From assembly GCF_012952295.1 (NCBI RefSeq), contig NZ_JABBCH010000023.1, positions 1-46,883 of the forward strand: 46,883 nt of DNA, written 5' to 3'. Of the stretch, positions 7,770-16,422 are shown one piece after another. Made by a program: the position numbers and the translations under genes. Origin of the DNA: Crystallibacter degradans (GTDB lineage Bacteria; Actinomycetota; Actinomycetes; Actinomycetales; Micrococcaceae). Under the pieces are notes generated by a model. That model did not search any database, was not told the DNA's origin, and saw only the letters and a program-made list of their open reading frames with translations. Numbering within the stretch: the first letter of the stretch is position 1; each line of letters opens with the position of its first letter.

Positions 7770-9137
7770 GTGAACGAACATTTCGATGTAGCCGTACTTG
7801 GCATGGGGCCCGGCGGGGAGGTCGCCGCGGACCGCCTCCTGAAAGTAGGGGAAAAAGTAGTCATCTTCGAACGGGAACTGATCGGCGGGGAATGCGCCTA
7901 CTGGGCCTGCATCCCGTCCAAAACAGTCCTGCGCCCGCCGGAAGCACGCATGGAGGTACAAAAAGCCGCCGGCGTCAGCGCCGCCGAACTGGACTGGGAC
8001 GAAACAGCCAAATACCGGGACTACATGATCCGGAACCTGGACGACAAAGCCCAGGTGGACGGTTACGCGAAGCAGGGCGCCGAGGTGGTCAAGGAAGAGG
8101 CACGGCTCACCGGGCCGGGCCGGATACGCGCCGGAGACCGCGACATCACCGCCGAACGCCTCATCATCGCCACCGGGTCCGAGGCGGTAATACCGCCCCT
8201 GGAAGGCATCGAAGAGATCACAACATGGACCAACCGGGAGACCTACACCGCCTCAACCCTCCCCAAACGGGCAGTGATCATCGGCGGCAGCGCGGTCGGG
8301 GTTGAAACAGCCACGTTCCTGGCACGCTTCGGCGTCAAAGTCACCCTGGTCCACCGCGGACAGCGGCTGATAAACCGGGAAGATCCCCGCGTCGGGGAAC
8401 TGGCCCACACATACCTTACGGAAACCGGCGTCGACGTCCACCTCGGAGCCTCCGCTGCCCGCGCCAGGCGCGAGGGCGCCGACAGCATCATTGAACTTCA
8501 CAAAGCAGACGCCGAAGACGGCGGAGAAGTCGCAGCCGACGTCGTAATCTTCGGCACCGGCCGAAAGCCACGCACCAAAGGCCTGGGCTTTGAACATTCC
8601 GGGATCGGCTTGGGGGACCGCGGCGAAGTGCTGGTCGATGAGCACTGCCGCGCCGCGGAGAACACCTGGGCCATCGGGGACGTCACAGGCATCATGCCGT
8701 TCACCCACGTGGCCAAATACCAGGGCAGGATCGCCGCCGACGCCATTCTCGGCCAGCCCCGCGCCGCCACCTATGACGGCATACCGCGAGTGGTGTTCGC
8801 CGACCCCGAAATCGCCGCCGCCGGGCTGACCGCCCGCCAGGCACAAGAACGCGGACTCCGGGTTGCCGCGGCCGAAGTCGATCTTGCCCACGCCATCGCC
8901 CGGCCCTGGACCTACGAGAAAGATCCGCGCGGACACCTGGGCCTGCTGGCCGACGCCGACCGGAAAATCCTCATCGGCGCCTGGGCAGTCGGGCCCATGG
9001 CCGGTGAATGGATCCACCACGCCTCCCTGGCCATCCGGACCCAAATACCCGTCGACACCCTCCTGGACCAGGTCGCACAATTCCCCACCTACCACGAGGC
9101 CTACCACGCGGCACTGGAAAAACTGGACCTCGGCTAG
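7770..9137 (+). CDS. MerA-like FAD/NAD(P) disulfide oxidoreductase
   Basis: A 455-residue class I pyridine nucleotide-disulfide oxidoreductase beginning at GTG 7770 with AAGGAGA upstream. It has the FAD motif VAVLGMGPGG and a redox pair C42/C47 in ECAYWACIPSKT, in place of the usual CVNxGCxPSK. The NAD(P) motif is VIIGGSAVGVE, the second FAD motif TWAIGDVTG, and an FPTYHEAYH C-terminus contributes the family's His-Glu region. It lacks the C-terminal vicinal Cys of MerA, so direct Hg(II) reduction is unlikely. Standing third in the operon, 90 bases after merB, it may regenerate thiols (mycothiol, lipoamide or similar) during mercury stress. That role is inference. Confidence 0.85.
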   Translation: MNEHFDVAVLGMGPGGEVAADRLLKVGEKVVIFERELIGGECAYWACIPSKTVLRPPEARMEVQKAAGVSAAELDWDETAKYRDYMIRNLDDKAQVDGYAKQGAEVVKEEARLTGPGRIRAGDRDITAERLIIATGSEAVIPPLEGIEEITTWTNRETYTASTLPKRAVIIGGSAVGVETATFLARFGVKVTLVHRGQRLINREDPRVGELAHTYLTETGVDVHLGASAARARREGADSIIELHKADAEDGGEVAADVVIFGTGRKPRTKGLGFEHSGIGLGDRGEVLVDEHCRAAENTWAIGDVTGIMPFTHVAKYQGRIAADAILGQPRAATYDGIPRVVFADPEIAAAGLTARQAQERGLRVAAAEVDLAHAIARPWTYEKDPRGHLGLLADADRKILIGAWAVGPMAGEWIHHASLAIRTQIPVDTLLDQVAQFPTYHEAYHAALEKLDLG

Positions 9138-10040
9138 GCGTGTTCGCACATGCAGTTCGACCTCAGCGAGGTCAAAACGGCGGATGTCCCGCATCGGTTG
9201 CTTTTACCCCAATGCCGGCGAAGACGGCACGGCGGACGTCTGGCTCATCGGTGAAGGCCCAACTACCCAGCAGCCGTCCCAGCAGGGCGGCGGTACGAGG
9301 AAAACTGTCGGGGTGAAACGCGCAGTAACCGGCCTCACGAGGGTACGGTGGAAATTTCTTTTGATGCAACTCCAGTCCGCGCCAACGAGTCGTCGAACCA
9401 GGGACGCTCCATGAACTGATCGCGCACTGCCGCAATTGCCTCCGAAGTTGCAGCGAAGACTATTCCAAAACCAAGCTGAGCAGGCAGGGGAATGCTTTAA
9501 CGAATTTCAGCTCCGCTGTTCCACGGCTAAGGAATCGCCCGTCGGTTATCTCCCCCTCACAGTGGGGCTCGTCAAAGCTGACCGACATTCAACCGGGCAG
9601 CGATGAACGCCGATCCAGTCGACGTCGTCATGCCGGCCGGACGGGTGGGGCGAACTTGATAACCCGCTGTTCGAGGACCCGGGACCACGAGATGCTTTGC
9701 AAGCGGCATTGGGCGGCCCTGAGAACGACCCGGTTCTACTGACCTCTGCGAGATCGCCGACAGGCTCAAGCCTTTCACTGGCCGCCCAGCCGGTCTCGAT
9801 GCGCCGGATGGCTCACACGTAAGGCGAAGGGACCCTGGCGAAACGGTCGGAGGACCACGAAGATCGGACAGAGGTCACACCGTCGCCGAATGCGAATCTG
9901 ACCCGGCACCCACGTCTCCGGTACTGGCACGGCTGGTGGTCATGGCGGCGACAAAAACGGTCGCCAGCCTTTTCTGCTTCCGGGCTCTTTGCGAACTCCC
10001 GCTCAAGCCACCCGCCGTTGCAGATGCACAGCTCCTGAAT
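9138..10040. other. 900-bp gene-poor stretch
   Basis: No frame here carries motifs I recognise. The longest, on the minus strand around 9172-9435, has no good start. The stretch marks the junction between the mercury operon and the copper island and may be decayed sequence. Confidence 0.4.
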
Positions 10041-10057
10041 TACTATGAGACATAGTA
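10041..10057. promoter_or_regulatory. BlaI/CopY-type operator, site 1 (perfect)
   Basis: TACTATG-AGA-CATAGTA is a perfect 7-3-7 inverted repeat and the best of five related sites. It lies 155 bases upstream of the Asp-box propeller gene. BlaI, MecI and CopY repressors bind dyads of the TACA/TGTA or TACTA/TAGTA type. Confidence 0.8.
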
Positions 10058-10211
10058 GAAGGGCGTCGCACTCTTGGCCGCGCCGACCGGCCGCCTCCTA
10101 CGCACAAGCGGGCTACTGGTTGTAACCACATCACCGAACCCCGCCCGGCTGACTTCACAGCAGCGCGTGCAGCTTCCACCCACCGCCGTATCAACGACTA
10201 AGGATCACATC

Positions 10212-11135
10212 GTGAAAGACACGTCCCGTACGCCCGCAGCACCAGCCGAGAAGCAAAAGAAAGCCAGTGCTGGCCGGCGCCAGTGGGTAGCGGCAGCAGT
10301 AGCCGCTGCTGTTATCGCCGTCGGCGGTGGGATTGGTGTCTTTGCGGCCACCGGCGGGAAAGATGCTGCCACAGAAGCATCAAGGGCTGCAACCAGTCCC
10401 TACGTTGGCGGAGATCTGCACATACTGACCTCGCTCGGGGGGCGGCTTTACGTGGGCGGCCACGACGGCGGGGGTGTTTCCACCGATGGCGGTGTCACCT
10501 GGACACAACTGCCATCACTTAAAGGGACCGATCCGATGGGGGCGGCAGCAACAGAGGAACTAACACTCATCGGTGGCCACCCTGGCCTTTACCGGTCCAC
10601 CGACGGTACGTCCTTTACGAAGGTCACAGGTGAAGGGGCACTCAATGATGTGCATGCCCTTGGCGGCGCGGGTGAAATCTTCTACGCCAGCACGACAGAG
10701 GGTGGGCTACAGGTCAGCGACGACGGCGGGAAGAACTGGACAACCCGTAACACTGAGATCGGTCAGTCTTTTATGGGAGTCATTTTGGTGGACCCAGCCG
10801 ACCCCGAGCGACTGATCGCGACGGATATGGCCAACGGCCTGGTTATCAGTAACGATGGTGGCCGCACGTGGGAAGGCCTGGGCGGACCCGGTGGGCCGAT
10901 GGCCGTCACGTGGGACCCTACCAACACCGCGCGGTTGGTGGTTTCAGGGATGGCCGAAAGCGCCATCAGTAGTGATGGCGGCGAGACCTGGGCCCCTTTG
11001 GCGGCACCTGAGGGCACTACCGCCACCACCTTCTCCCCCGACGGGAAGACGCTCTTCGCCGCCGTCCGCAACGGCACTAACGCCAGTGTTTACGCCAGCA
11101 CCGACGAGGGCCGGTCTTGGACGAGTCTGGTTTAG
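10212..11135 (+). CDS. Membrane-anchored Asp-box propeller protein
   Basis: A 307-residue protein from GTG 10212, with AAGGAT upstream. A basic stretch and one membrane helix (about residues 25-45) anchor a predicted beta-propeller. At least five Asp-box/BNR signatures are visible: STDGGVTW, SDDGGKNW, SNDGGRTW, SSDGGETW and STDEGRSW. Similar actinobacterial proteins are annotated as F510_1955-family glycosylhydrolases, but the boxes are structural and do not prove glycosidase activity. The perfect operator upstream places it in the copper regulon. A metal-binding or envelope-repair role is possible and unproven. Confidence 0.8.
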   Translation: MKDTSRTPAAPAEKQKKASAGRRQWVAAAVAAAVIAVGGGIGVFAATGGKDAATEASRAATSPYVGGDLHILTSLGGRLYVGGHDGGGVSTDGGVTWTQLPSLKGTDPMGAAATEELTLIGGHPGLYRSTDGTSFTKVTGEGALNDVHALGGAGEIFYASTTEGGLQVSDDGGKNWTTRNTEIGQSFMGVILVDPADPERLIATDMANGLVISNDGGRTWEGLGGPGGPMAVTWDPTNTARLVVSGMAESAISSDGGETWAPLAAPEGTTATTFSPDGKTLFAAVRNGTNASVYASTDEGRSWTSLV

Positions 11136-11622
11136 GGCGGCGAAGTTTCACCCGGGCAGGGCACTGCCGCAAACTCGCGCCAGTTCCCCCTGCCATCCCT
11201 GGCGCGCGGCCGGTGCCCTCGCCCCCACTGCCGTAAGCCTTGATGAGTCAGTTCGGAGATGCAGCCCCGTTGGTTAGCGCTCCCGGGCTCTTCTGCTCCG
11301 CAAGCCGCTGCTGGTGTGCCACCGGAGGTGATTGGCGGCGGCGCGGGCCTTATCTCGAACGGCAACGGCAGACTCAAAAAAATTCCGCGCTTGTTACCGC
11401 ATGGCGGTCAATTCGCGGGAGCCCAGCTGTTTGCGGGATGGAGCGTCACGCTATGTTCCGTCGGCCCAGAGACCTTATCCCTGTTGAGCTCCATGTGCTT
11501 ACCGTGCAACTGTTACCGGCAGGCAACAGCGCACCACACCAAATGACCAGCAACACTTATCTCCATGCCGATGCCGACCAATATGACGGGTCCGCTCTAA
11601 GGTCCCGCCAAGTCCAAGGAAC
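11136..11622. other. Intergenic stretch without recognised gene
   Basis: About 490 bases between the propeller gene and operator site 2. Open frames on both strands lack a credible start or motif. No hairpin stood out. Confidence 0.4.
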
Positions 11623-11639
11623 TACTATGTTTGTTAGTA
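11623..11639. promoter_or_regulatory. BlaI/CopY-type operator, site 2
   Basis: TACTATG-TTT-GTTAGTA: the left arm is perfect and the right arm matches 5 of 7. It sits 140 bases upstream of the copC-copD fusion. Confidence 0.65.
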
Positions 11640-11778
11640 TTGATACTCGGTTCGAGTTGGCATCTCCGACCCCGGCTACGCCAGACTCTTAGCGCCGTAA
11701 GTACTGGAGCCGAGCTTGGAGTGCCTGGAGCTGAAGCTGGCCTCCAGATGCCTGCGCCGACGACTATGGAGAGAACTT

Positions 11779-13824
11779 TTGACGGATCACCAGCAGGTGG
11801 GGCTCCTGCCGCAACCAGCCGGCACCGTATTAGACGCCGGCAGGGGAGGCAGTATTCCCGGAGATTCCTCTTGGCGTTCGCCCCTGGGCTCCTCGGCCCG
11901 CAGCGGCTGGCGGCTGTTGGTCATTGCAGCGCTGGCTGGTATTGCGTTACTGGGCGGGGCCGGTCCGGCTTCTGCCCATGCCAATCTTCTTTTTACCGCT
12001 CCGGCAGCCGGTGCTGCCGTTGCCGACGCCCCGCAGGCCCTGACCCTTCTGTTCGATGAGCCGGTATCTGCCGGCGGCACGGTGGTTGAGGTGTCGGGCG
12101 GCGATGCAGGTATCGCCACGGGCCCGGCAACACTTAGCCATGAAGGCCGGGCCGTGGAAATGCCGATCGACGGTGCAATGGCACCCGGTGTTTATGTGGT
12201 GGAATGGCAGATCACAGCCCGTGACGGGGACGTGATGGGCGGCAGCTACCGTTTCGCTGTGGGTCCGGCCGCAGCTTCCCTAGATCCCAGGCAGTCAACG
12301 CAGACGCGGGGATTCTGGATCACGGCTGGTTTGCGATGGATCGTTTTTGCCGGCCTGGCTCTGAGTCTCGGCGAGCTGGTTCAGGCCCGCATGTTGCGGC
12401 GCGAACCGGGCGCCAGACCGCGCACCTGGATGCTGCCGGTGCTGCTGTCGGGTCTTGCCGCGTCGGCAGGCCTGACTCTGGTGCTGGCAGGCAACGGCTC
12501 CCTTGCCCAAGGTGTCCTCAGCCCGGATCCGGAAGCTTTGTTTTCTTCACGTCCCGGGATTCTGGCGTTGGTCACCGCCGGCGGATTCGCCTTGGCCGCG
12601 GCAGCCGAACTCGTGTCGCGCCGCTGCTGGCTGTGGCCTGCCCTGTTCATGGTGGTCGCGGGCGAGGCCCTGCGGGCGCATCCGCAGCTGGTGAATCCTG
12701 TTCTCGGCATTCCGCTGTCCCTGGTTCATCTGGCCGCCGCGGCGGCATGGGCGGGAACGCTGGTTTACGCCCTGCGTACCGCAGCAGCGCGGCGGCACGC
12801 GCCGCAGGGTGTCCGTACAGTCTTTGCCGCCTATGCGGGCTTGGCAGTGTGGCTCTTTGCCGCCGTCGCCGTGACCGGAACCGGTTCCGCGTTGCTCCTG
12901 GTGCCGCCGGATGAAATCGTCACCACGGATTACGGGCGCGCTCTGGCCATCAAACTTCTCCTTGTCGCCGCCGTCGCCGCACTGGCCTTCCTGGCCCGGC
13001 GGCGGCTTCGCCGCCGGGCAGCGTCTGTAAAGATCATCCGCCCGGCCCGGGCGGAAGCGGTGTCCCTGCTGGTGCTCCTGGGCGTATCGGCGCTGCTGAC
13101 GGTGCTGCCGATGCCGGGGACCAAGGATGCATCGCTGGCTTTTCCGCCGCCGGCCACGGGACCGGCAGTCATCACGGGGGCACTGGCGGGCAATGTGGGC
13201 ATCACGGCCACGGCCAGCGAAGGCCAGCTCGTGGTGCAACTGACAGCACCGCAAACCCCGGACGGCACCGGCGGCAGCGATCAGCAGTACAGCTTGAGCG
13301 GGGCACTGACGGGCCCGTCCGGCAGGACGCAGGAGCTGGACATGCGTGCCTGCGGCGCCGGCTGCTACGTCAGCGCCGCCACCTGGGAAAACGGGTCCAG
13401 CCGGCTGACACTGACCGTCACGGCCGAGGGCTGGACCGGGGGCCGCGCAGCCCTCACTGTCGCCTGGCCCGCATCGCCTGCCCCGGAACTTCTCACGGAA
13501 GTCGTTTCAACGATGGCTCAAATCCCGGAATTCACGGTGCACGAAGTCGTGACCAGCGACACCACCCAAGGCCTGGGGACACCCACATCCCTGCAAATTG
13601 AAGGCCCTGGGTTCCTTGAGCGGGCTCTTTACGGGTCAGCGACGGCACCGTGGACCAACCGGTTGCCTGACGAGGATGGCCACCGGCGCCTCGCACTGGC
13701 CTACCCCGCCGAAAACGCCTATTTCGAACTGACGCTGGCCGATGACGGCAGGATCCTTTCCGAAACTCTCGCCGCTCCGCACCACCAGGTCACCCGCACC
13801 TACATCTACACCGGACATGAGTAG
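11779..13824 (+). CDS. copCD: CopC-CopD fusion copper resistance protein
   Basis: A 681-residue protein. I prefer TTG 11779, preceded by GGAGAG; an upstream TTG at 11716 has no such site. After a long N-terminal arm and signal helix, cleavage after ASA would expose the CopC domain starting HANLLF, whose N-terminal His is the Cu(II) ligand. It runs through GDVMGGSYRFAVG. About eight membrane helices of the CopD domain follow, then an extracytoplasmic C-terminal domain of roughly 200 residues with two cysteines (RACGAGCY) and a HH pair. CopC binds copper outside the membrane and CopD is linked to its movement across. An operator lies upstream. Confidence 0.88.
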   Translation: MTDHQQVGLLPQPAGTVLDAGRGGSIPGDSSWRSPLGSSARSGWRLLVIAALAGIALLGGAGPASAHANLLFTAPAAGAAVADAPQALTLLFDEPVSAGGTVVEVSGGDAGIATGPATLSHEGRAVEMPIDGAMAPGVYVVEWQITARDGDVMGGSYRFAVGPAAASLDPRQSTQTRGFWITAGLRWIVFAGLALSLGELVQARMLRREPGARPRTWMLPVLLSGLAASAGLTLVLAGNGSLAQGVLSPDPEALFSSRPGILALVTAGGFALAAAAELVSRRCWLWPALFMVVAGEALRAHPQLVNPVLGIPLSLVHLAAAAAWAGTLVYALRTAAARRHAPQGVRTVFAAYAGLAVWLFAAVAVTGTGSALLLVPPDEIVTTDYGRALAIKLLLVAAVAALAFLARRRLRRRAASVKIIRPARAEAVSLLVLLGVSALLTVLPMPGTKDASLAFPPPATGPAVITGALAGNVGITATASEGQLVVQLTAPQTPDGTGGSDQQYSLSGALTGPSGRTQELDMRACGAGCYVSAATWENGSSRLTLTVTAEGWTGGRAALTVAWPASPAPELLTEVVSTMAQIPEFTVHEVVTSDTTQGLGTPTSLQIEGPGFLERALYGSATAPWTNRLPDEDGHRRLALAYPAENAYFELTLADDGRILSETLAAPHHQVTRTYIYTGHE

Positions 13825-14087
13825 TGTTGCCGTCCCGCCGGGCGTAGACGTCCTGACGCAATCCTTCCCCCGCGGAACACCGCCATAAGCATGTGACAGG
13901 TGGTGAATTCGTAGATGTAATCCCACCAGTATCTGTGCGCTGCCTGTAGAAGCCCTCGTGCGGAGGGTCTGCAGGCCGTGCAGGCGTCAATGATTACTGC
14001 GGGCAGGAGCAGATGCCCTGCCAGCTGAACCTGAAGATCAGCGAACAAATTCACGTACGGGTTTTCGTGACCGAGTGTCATGCCAGC

Positions 14088-14104
14088 TACTATGTAAGGT
14101 AGGA
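14088..14104. promoter_or_regulatory. BlaI/CopY-type operator, site 3 (autoregulatory)
   Basis: TACTATG-TAA-GGTAGGA has a perfect left arm and a right arm matching 4 of 7. It lies 35 bases before the repressor's own start. A weaker site here would suit autoregulation. Confidence 0.55.
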
Positions 14105-14139
14105 ATAAAAGCCAAGCGCGGGGGTAGAAGGTGGTTGTC

Positions 14140-14514
14140 GTGCGTCAGCTGGGACAGCTGGAAGCTGCGGTGATGGAGCGCGTGTGGTCTGCAGATGCTG
14201 CCGTCTCGGTCCGCGAGGTGCTCGATGCTCTGCAGCAGGAGCGCACTATCGCGTATACAACGGTCATGACGGTGATGGACAACCTCCACACCAAAGGCCT
14301 GCTGGTGCGCCAGAAAGAGGGCCGGGCTTACCGTTATCGGGCTGCCCGGACACGCGAGCAGCACGCTGCCGAGTACATGCAGAACGTGCTGGCCTCTGGC
14401 AGCGACCGCACCGCAACACTCCTGCATTTCCTTGAACAGATGCCCGCCGATGAAGTTGCCGAACTGCGGCGGGCACTGGATCAGGCCGGGAACGGCGAAG
14501 CCGCAACGTCATGA
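14140..14514 (+). CDS. BlaI/MecI/CopY-family repressor
   Basis: A 124-residue protein from GTG 14140, with AGAAGG eight bases upstream; a GTG three codons earlier is also open. Residues 1-75 are the winged helix of the family: RQLGQLEAAVMERVW, then TVMTVMDNLHTKGLLVRQKEGRAYRY. The C-terminal dimerisation part lacks the Cys-X-Cys pairs by which enterococcal CopY senses copper. It therefore probably cannot bind Cu(I) directly and should depend on proteolysis, as BlaI and MecI do. It overlaps the M56 protease gene by ATGA, and five matching operators occur within 10 kb. Confidence 0.9.
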   Translation: MRQLGQLEAAVMERVWSADAAVSVREVLDALQQERTIAYTTVMTVMDNLHTKGLLVRQKEGRAYRYRAARTREQHAAEYMQNVLASGSDRTATLLHFLEQMPADEVAELRRALDQAGNGEAATS

Positions 14515-15542
14515 CTGTCCCGGTTGTCCTGGTCGTTTTTGCCATAGTTGCTTCAGTTTTGGGGCCGCGGCTGCTTCGGCGCGGCGACTGGCTCTCCAGG
14601 TCGCCGCGGATGGGCATTTTCGCCTGGCAGGCGCTGAGCGGTTCCGTGTTGCTCTCGGCACTGCTGGCCGGGGCGGCGCTGGCCGTGCCCGCACTGCCTG
14701 CAACAGCCAGTCTTGCCGAGTTCCTGCAGTCCTGCCTGATGCTCCTGAAGGCACAGTATTCGACTCCGGGCGGAGCCGCGGCAGGAATCACGGGCGCGGT
14801 CCTGGCCGTGACTGTCCTGGCCCGTTACGGCTTCTGTCTGGCCAGATGCGTGGTCTCGGCCAGGAGCAGCAGGCTGGAGCAGCTTCGATCGCTGGCGCTG
14901 GTCGCCCGCCGGAATGACAGGTACGGCGTGCTCGTTGTGGACCACCCGGTCGCAGCCGCGTACTGCCTGCCCGGCCGTGGACGGCAGATTGTCCTGACCA
15001 CGGCGGTACTGGACGCCCTGGACGAGGAGCAGCTCAGCGCAGTACTGGCCCACGAGAGGGCGCACCTGCGCGGCCGGCACGATCTGGTTATGGCCGGCGC
15101 CGAGGCCCTGGAACAGGCATTTCCCCGCGTTCCCGCGTTTCGTGCCGCCCGCCTTGAACTCGCCCGGCTTATTGAGCTGCAGGCCGATGACACCGCTGTG
15201 CGCCGCTACCCGCGACTTACGGTCGCTTCTGCCCTGGTCCGTCTGGCCGAGGGCGGCGCGGCGCCCGCCTCCGCGCTGGGGGCCGGAGGACATAGCGCAC
15301 TCATGCGCGTACGCCGTTTGGCGGCACCGTCAAATCCCCTGGGCCCCGGGCGCAGGGCGGCCATAGCGCTGGCCGCAGCCGCCCTGCTTGCCGGACCGGT
15401 CGTCCTGGCTGCCGTACCCGCTGCCGGCATAGCGCACGATTATTCATGCCCGCCCGCCGCCGTTGCAAGCCATGAAGACATGGCGGCCCTTGGTTGCCTG
15501 CCGGCGGCGCAGGCATGCCCGGAGGGAGCAGGCCGCAGTTAG
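14511..15542 (+). CDS. M56-family membrane metalloprotease (BlaR1-like)
   Basis: A 343-residue protein overlapping the repressor gene by ATGA. Three N-terminal membrane helices (about 3-19, 42-62, 91-112) are followed by a cytoplasmic zinc-protease domain. HERAH at 181-185 gives the HExxH ligands and E222 in ELQAD is the likely third. A fourth helix (about 288-308) is followed by a short outer tail of about 33 residues with C313, H321, M324, C329 and C336. BlaR1 and MecR1 have the same protease core but carry a penicillin-binding sensor at this end. Here the tail is far too short, and its Cys, His and Met residues suggest metal sensing. Cleavage of the paired repressor is inferred. Confidence 0.85.
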   Translation: MTVPVVLVVFAIVASVLGPRLLRRGDWLSRSPRMGIFAWQALSGSVLLSALLAGAALAVPALPATASLAEFLQSCLMLLKAQYSTPGGAAAGITGAVLAVTVLARYGFCLARCVVSARSSRLEQLRSLALVARRNDRYGVLVVDHPVAAAYCLPGRGRQIVLTTAVLDALDEEQLSAVLAHERAHLRGRHDLVMAGAEALEQAFPRVPAFRAARLELARLIELQADDTAVRRYPRLTVASALVRLAEGGAAPASALGAGGHSALMRVRRLAAPSNPLGPGRRAAIALAAAALLAGPVVLAAVPAAGIAHDYSCPPAAVASHEDMAALGCLPAAQACPEGAGRS

Positions 15543-15775
15543 GATCCCGACGGCTTCCAGGCGCTCTCACGTTCGTTGGTAGCCCTGCGCAACTCTGCGA
15601 TTTCCATCCGAAGCAGCTCTTCCTCCGAGAGGCTGTCTGCCGGCCCTTGAGGTTTGGATGCCGCCCCTGAGAGGGCCGCAAGTGAACAGCCGGCCCGCCG
15701 CATGGGCCGCAGGCACAGGAAATACATCGCGGCCACCGATGCCAGCAAAAGCGCGGCGGCAAACACCGTTTCCAT
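15539..15775 (-). CDS. Tiny membrane protein with coiled-coil tail
   Basis: A 78-residue protein with one membrane helix (about 3-22) followed by a charged, probably coiled-coil, cytoplasmic stretch (EEELLRMEIAELRRATNERE). Its ATG at 15775 overlaps the upstream stop by one base (TAATG), so it is translationally coupled to the gene before it. It ends 4 bases inside the convergent protease gene. The function is unknown. It is third in an operon driven from operator site 4. Confidence 0.7.
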   Translation of the reverse strand: METVFAAALLLASVAAMYFLCLRPMRRAGCSLAALSGAASKPQGPADSLSEEELLRMEIAELRRATNERESAWKPSGS

Positions 15776-16011
15776 TAGCGAACTTCGGCCGCATCATAAC
15801 CGGTGACGCCGGGTTCCTGCCGGGACTGCCGGGAACCGCGAAGGCTTTCAACTTCCGCCCGCAACCTGCGGATCTCGTCCGGGGAAGCCGAAGCCTCCGG
15901 GGCGGCACCCTTTGCACCCTTTGCGCCCCTCATCATGAACCACATCATCAGGCCCATCCCCACGGGGCAGGCAAGCAGTGCCAGGGCATAAAATGCTTCA
16001 GCCATCGTCAT
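15775..16011 (-). CDS. Tiny membrane protein with coiled-coil tail
   Basis: A 78-residue protein starting in an ATGA overlap with the Met-rich protein gene. It has one Met-rich membrane helix (about 5-28, ending GMGLMMWFMMR) and a charged helical tail (DEIRRLRAEVESLRG). The layout mirrors that of the next gene, so the two may form a pair or complex. The many Met residues at the membrane face could contact Cu(I), but this is speculation. No named family is certain. Confidence 0.72.
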   Translation of the reverse strand: MTMAEAFYALALLACPVGMGLMMWFMMRGAKGAKGAAPEASASPDEIRRLRAEVESLRGSRQSRQEPGVTGYDAAEVR

Positions 16012-16322
16012 TTCCCTTCGGTACGGTCGGCAGGGGTCCCGGCCTGGCCGGTTTCGGCCATCATCTGTTCGTGCATCCGGGCCATGCCCGGATTCTCGCC
16101 CATCATCTGTTCGTGCATGCGCGCCATGCCGGGGTTCTCCCCCACCATCAGTTCATGCATCCGTGCCATGCCGGCCCCGTTCATTTCGGATACGTCCGGG
16201 GTCATTTCGGATACGTCCGGGGCTGGAGGCGGAGCGGTATCGGCCGCCGGTACGGAGACGGCGGTTCCCGCGGCGAGTGCCACGGCTGTTGCGGCAAGTC
16301 CTGCGAAAGTTGCAGAAATCAT
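16008..16322 (-). CDS. Exported Met/His-repeat protein, probable copper binder
   Basis: A 104-residue protein from ATG 16322, with GGAAAGG upstream. A signal peptide (about residues 1-25, ending VPAA) precedes two PDVSEM repeats and three tandem 14-residue repeats of the form NPGMARMHEQMMGE. Each repeat offers several Met and one His, the ligand set for copper in the oxidising envelope (compare CusF, PcoE and Met-rich CopA motifs). The start codon lies 17 bases from operator site 4. It is first of a three-gene overlapping operon. Copper buffering outside the membrane is inferred from composition and context. Confidence 0.8.
   Translation of the reverse strand: MISATFAGLAATAVALAAGTAVSVPAADTAPPPAPDVSEMTPDVSEMNGAGMARMHELMVGENPGMARMHEQMMGENPGMARMHEQMMAETGQAGTPADRTEGK
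16059..16184 (-). repeat. Three 42-bp tandem repeats
   Basis: Units of 42 bases start at 16059, 16101 and 16143 and encode the Met/His repeats. A second short direct repeat (ATTTCGGATACGTCCGGGG, twice around 16185-16222) encodes the PDVSEM pair. Confidence 0.85.
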
Positions 16323-16338
16323 GATCACCTTTCCAATC

Positions 16339-16355
16339 TACTATGCTTGATAGTA
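16339..16355. promoter_or_regulatory. BlaI/CopY-type operator, site 4
   Basis: TACTATG-CTT-GATAGTA matches the perfect site in 13 of 14 arm bases. It lies between the Met-rich protein operon and the 3' end of the ATPase gene, 17 bases upstream of the Met-rich protein's start. Confidence 0.75.
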
Positions 16356-16422
16356 GTTGAACGGGTGGCGGGCTGCAATGGTTCCCGCCGGCGGGCCTCC
16401 TGCTGCAGCACCCCCGGGAAGG

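Noticed and set aside
9572-9778. A possible small gene in the 9.1-10.0 kb gap.
   Set aside because: No ribosome binding site and no recognisable motif.
16059-16184. Possible CRISPR array.
   Set aside because: Three 42-bp units are contiguous, coding and without spacers; they encode Met/His repeats. No CRISPR or cas gene was found in the window.
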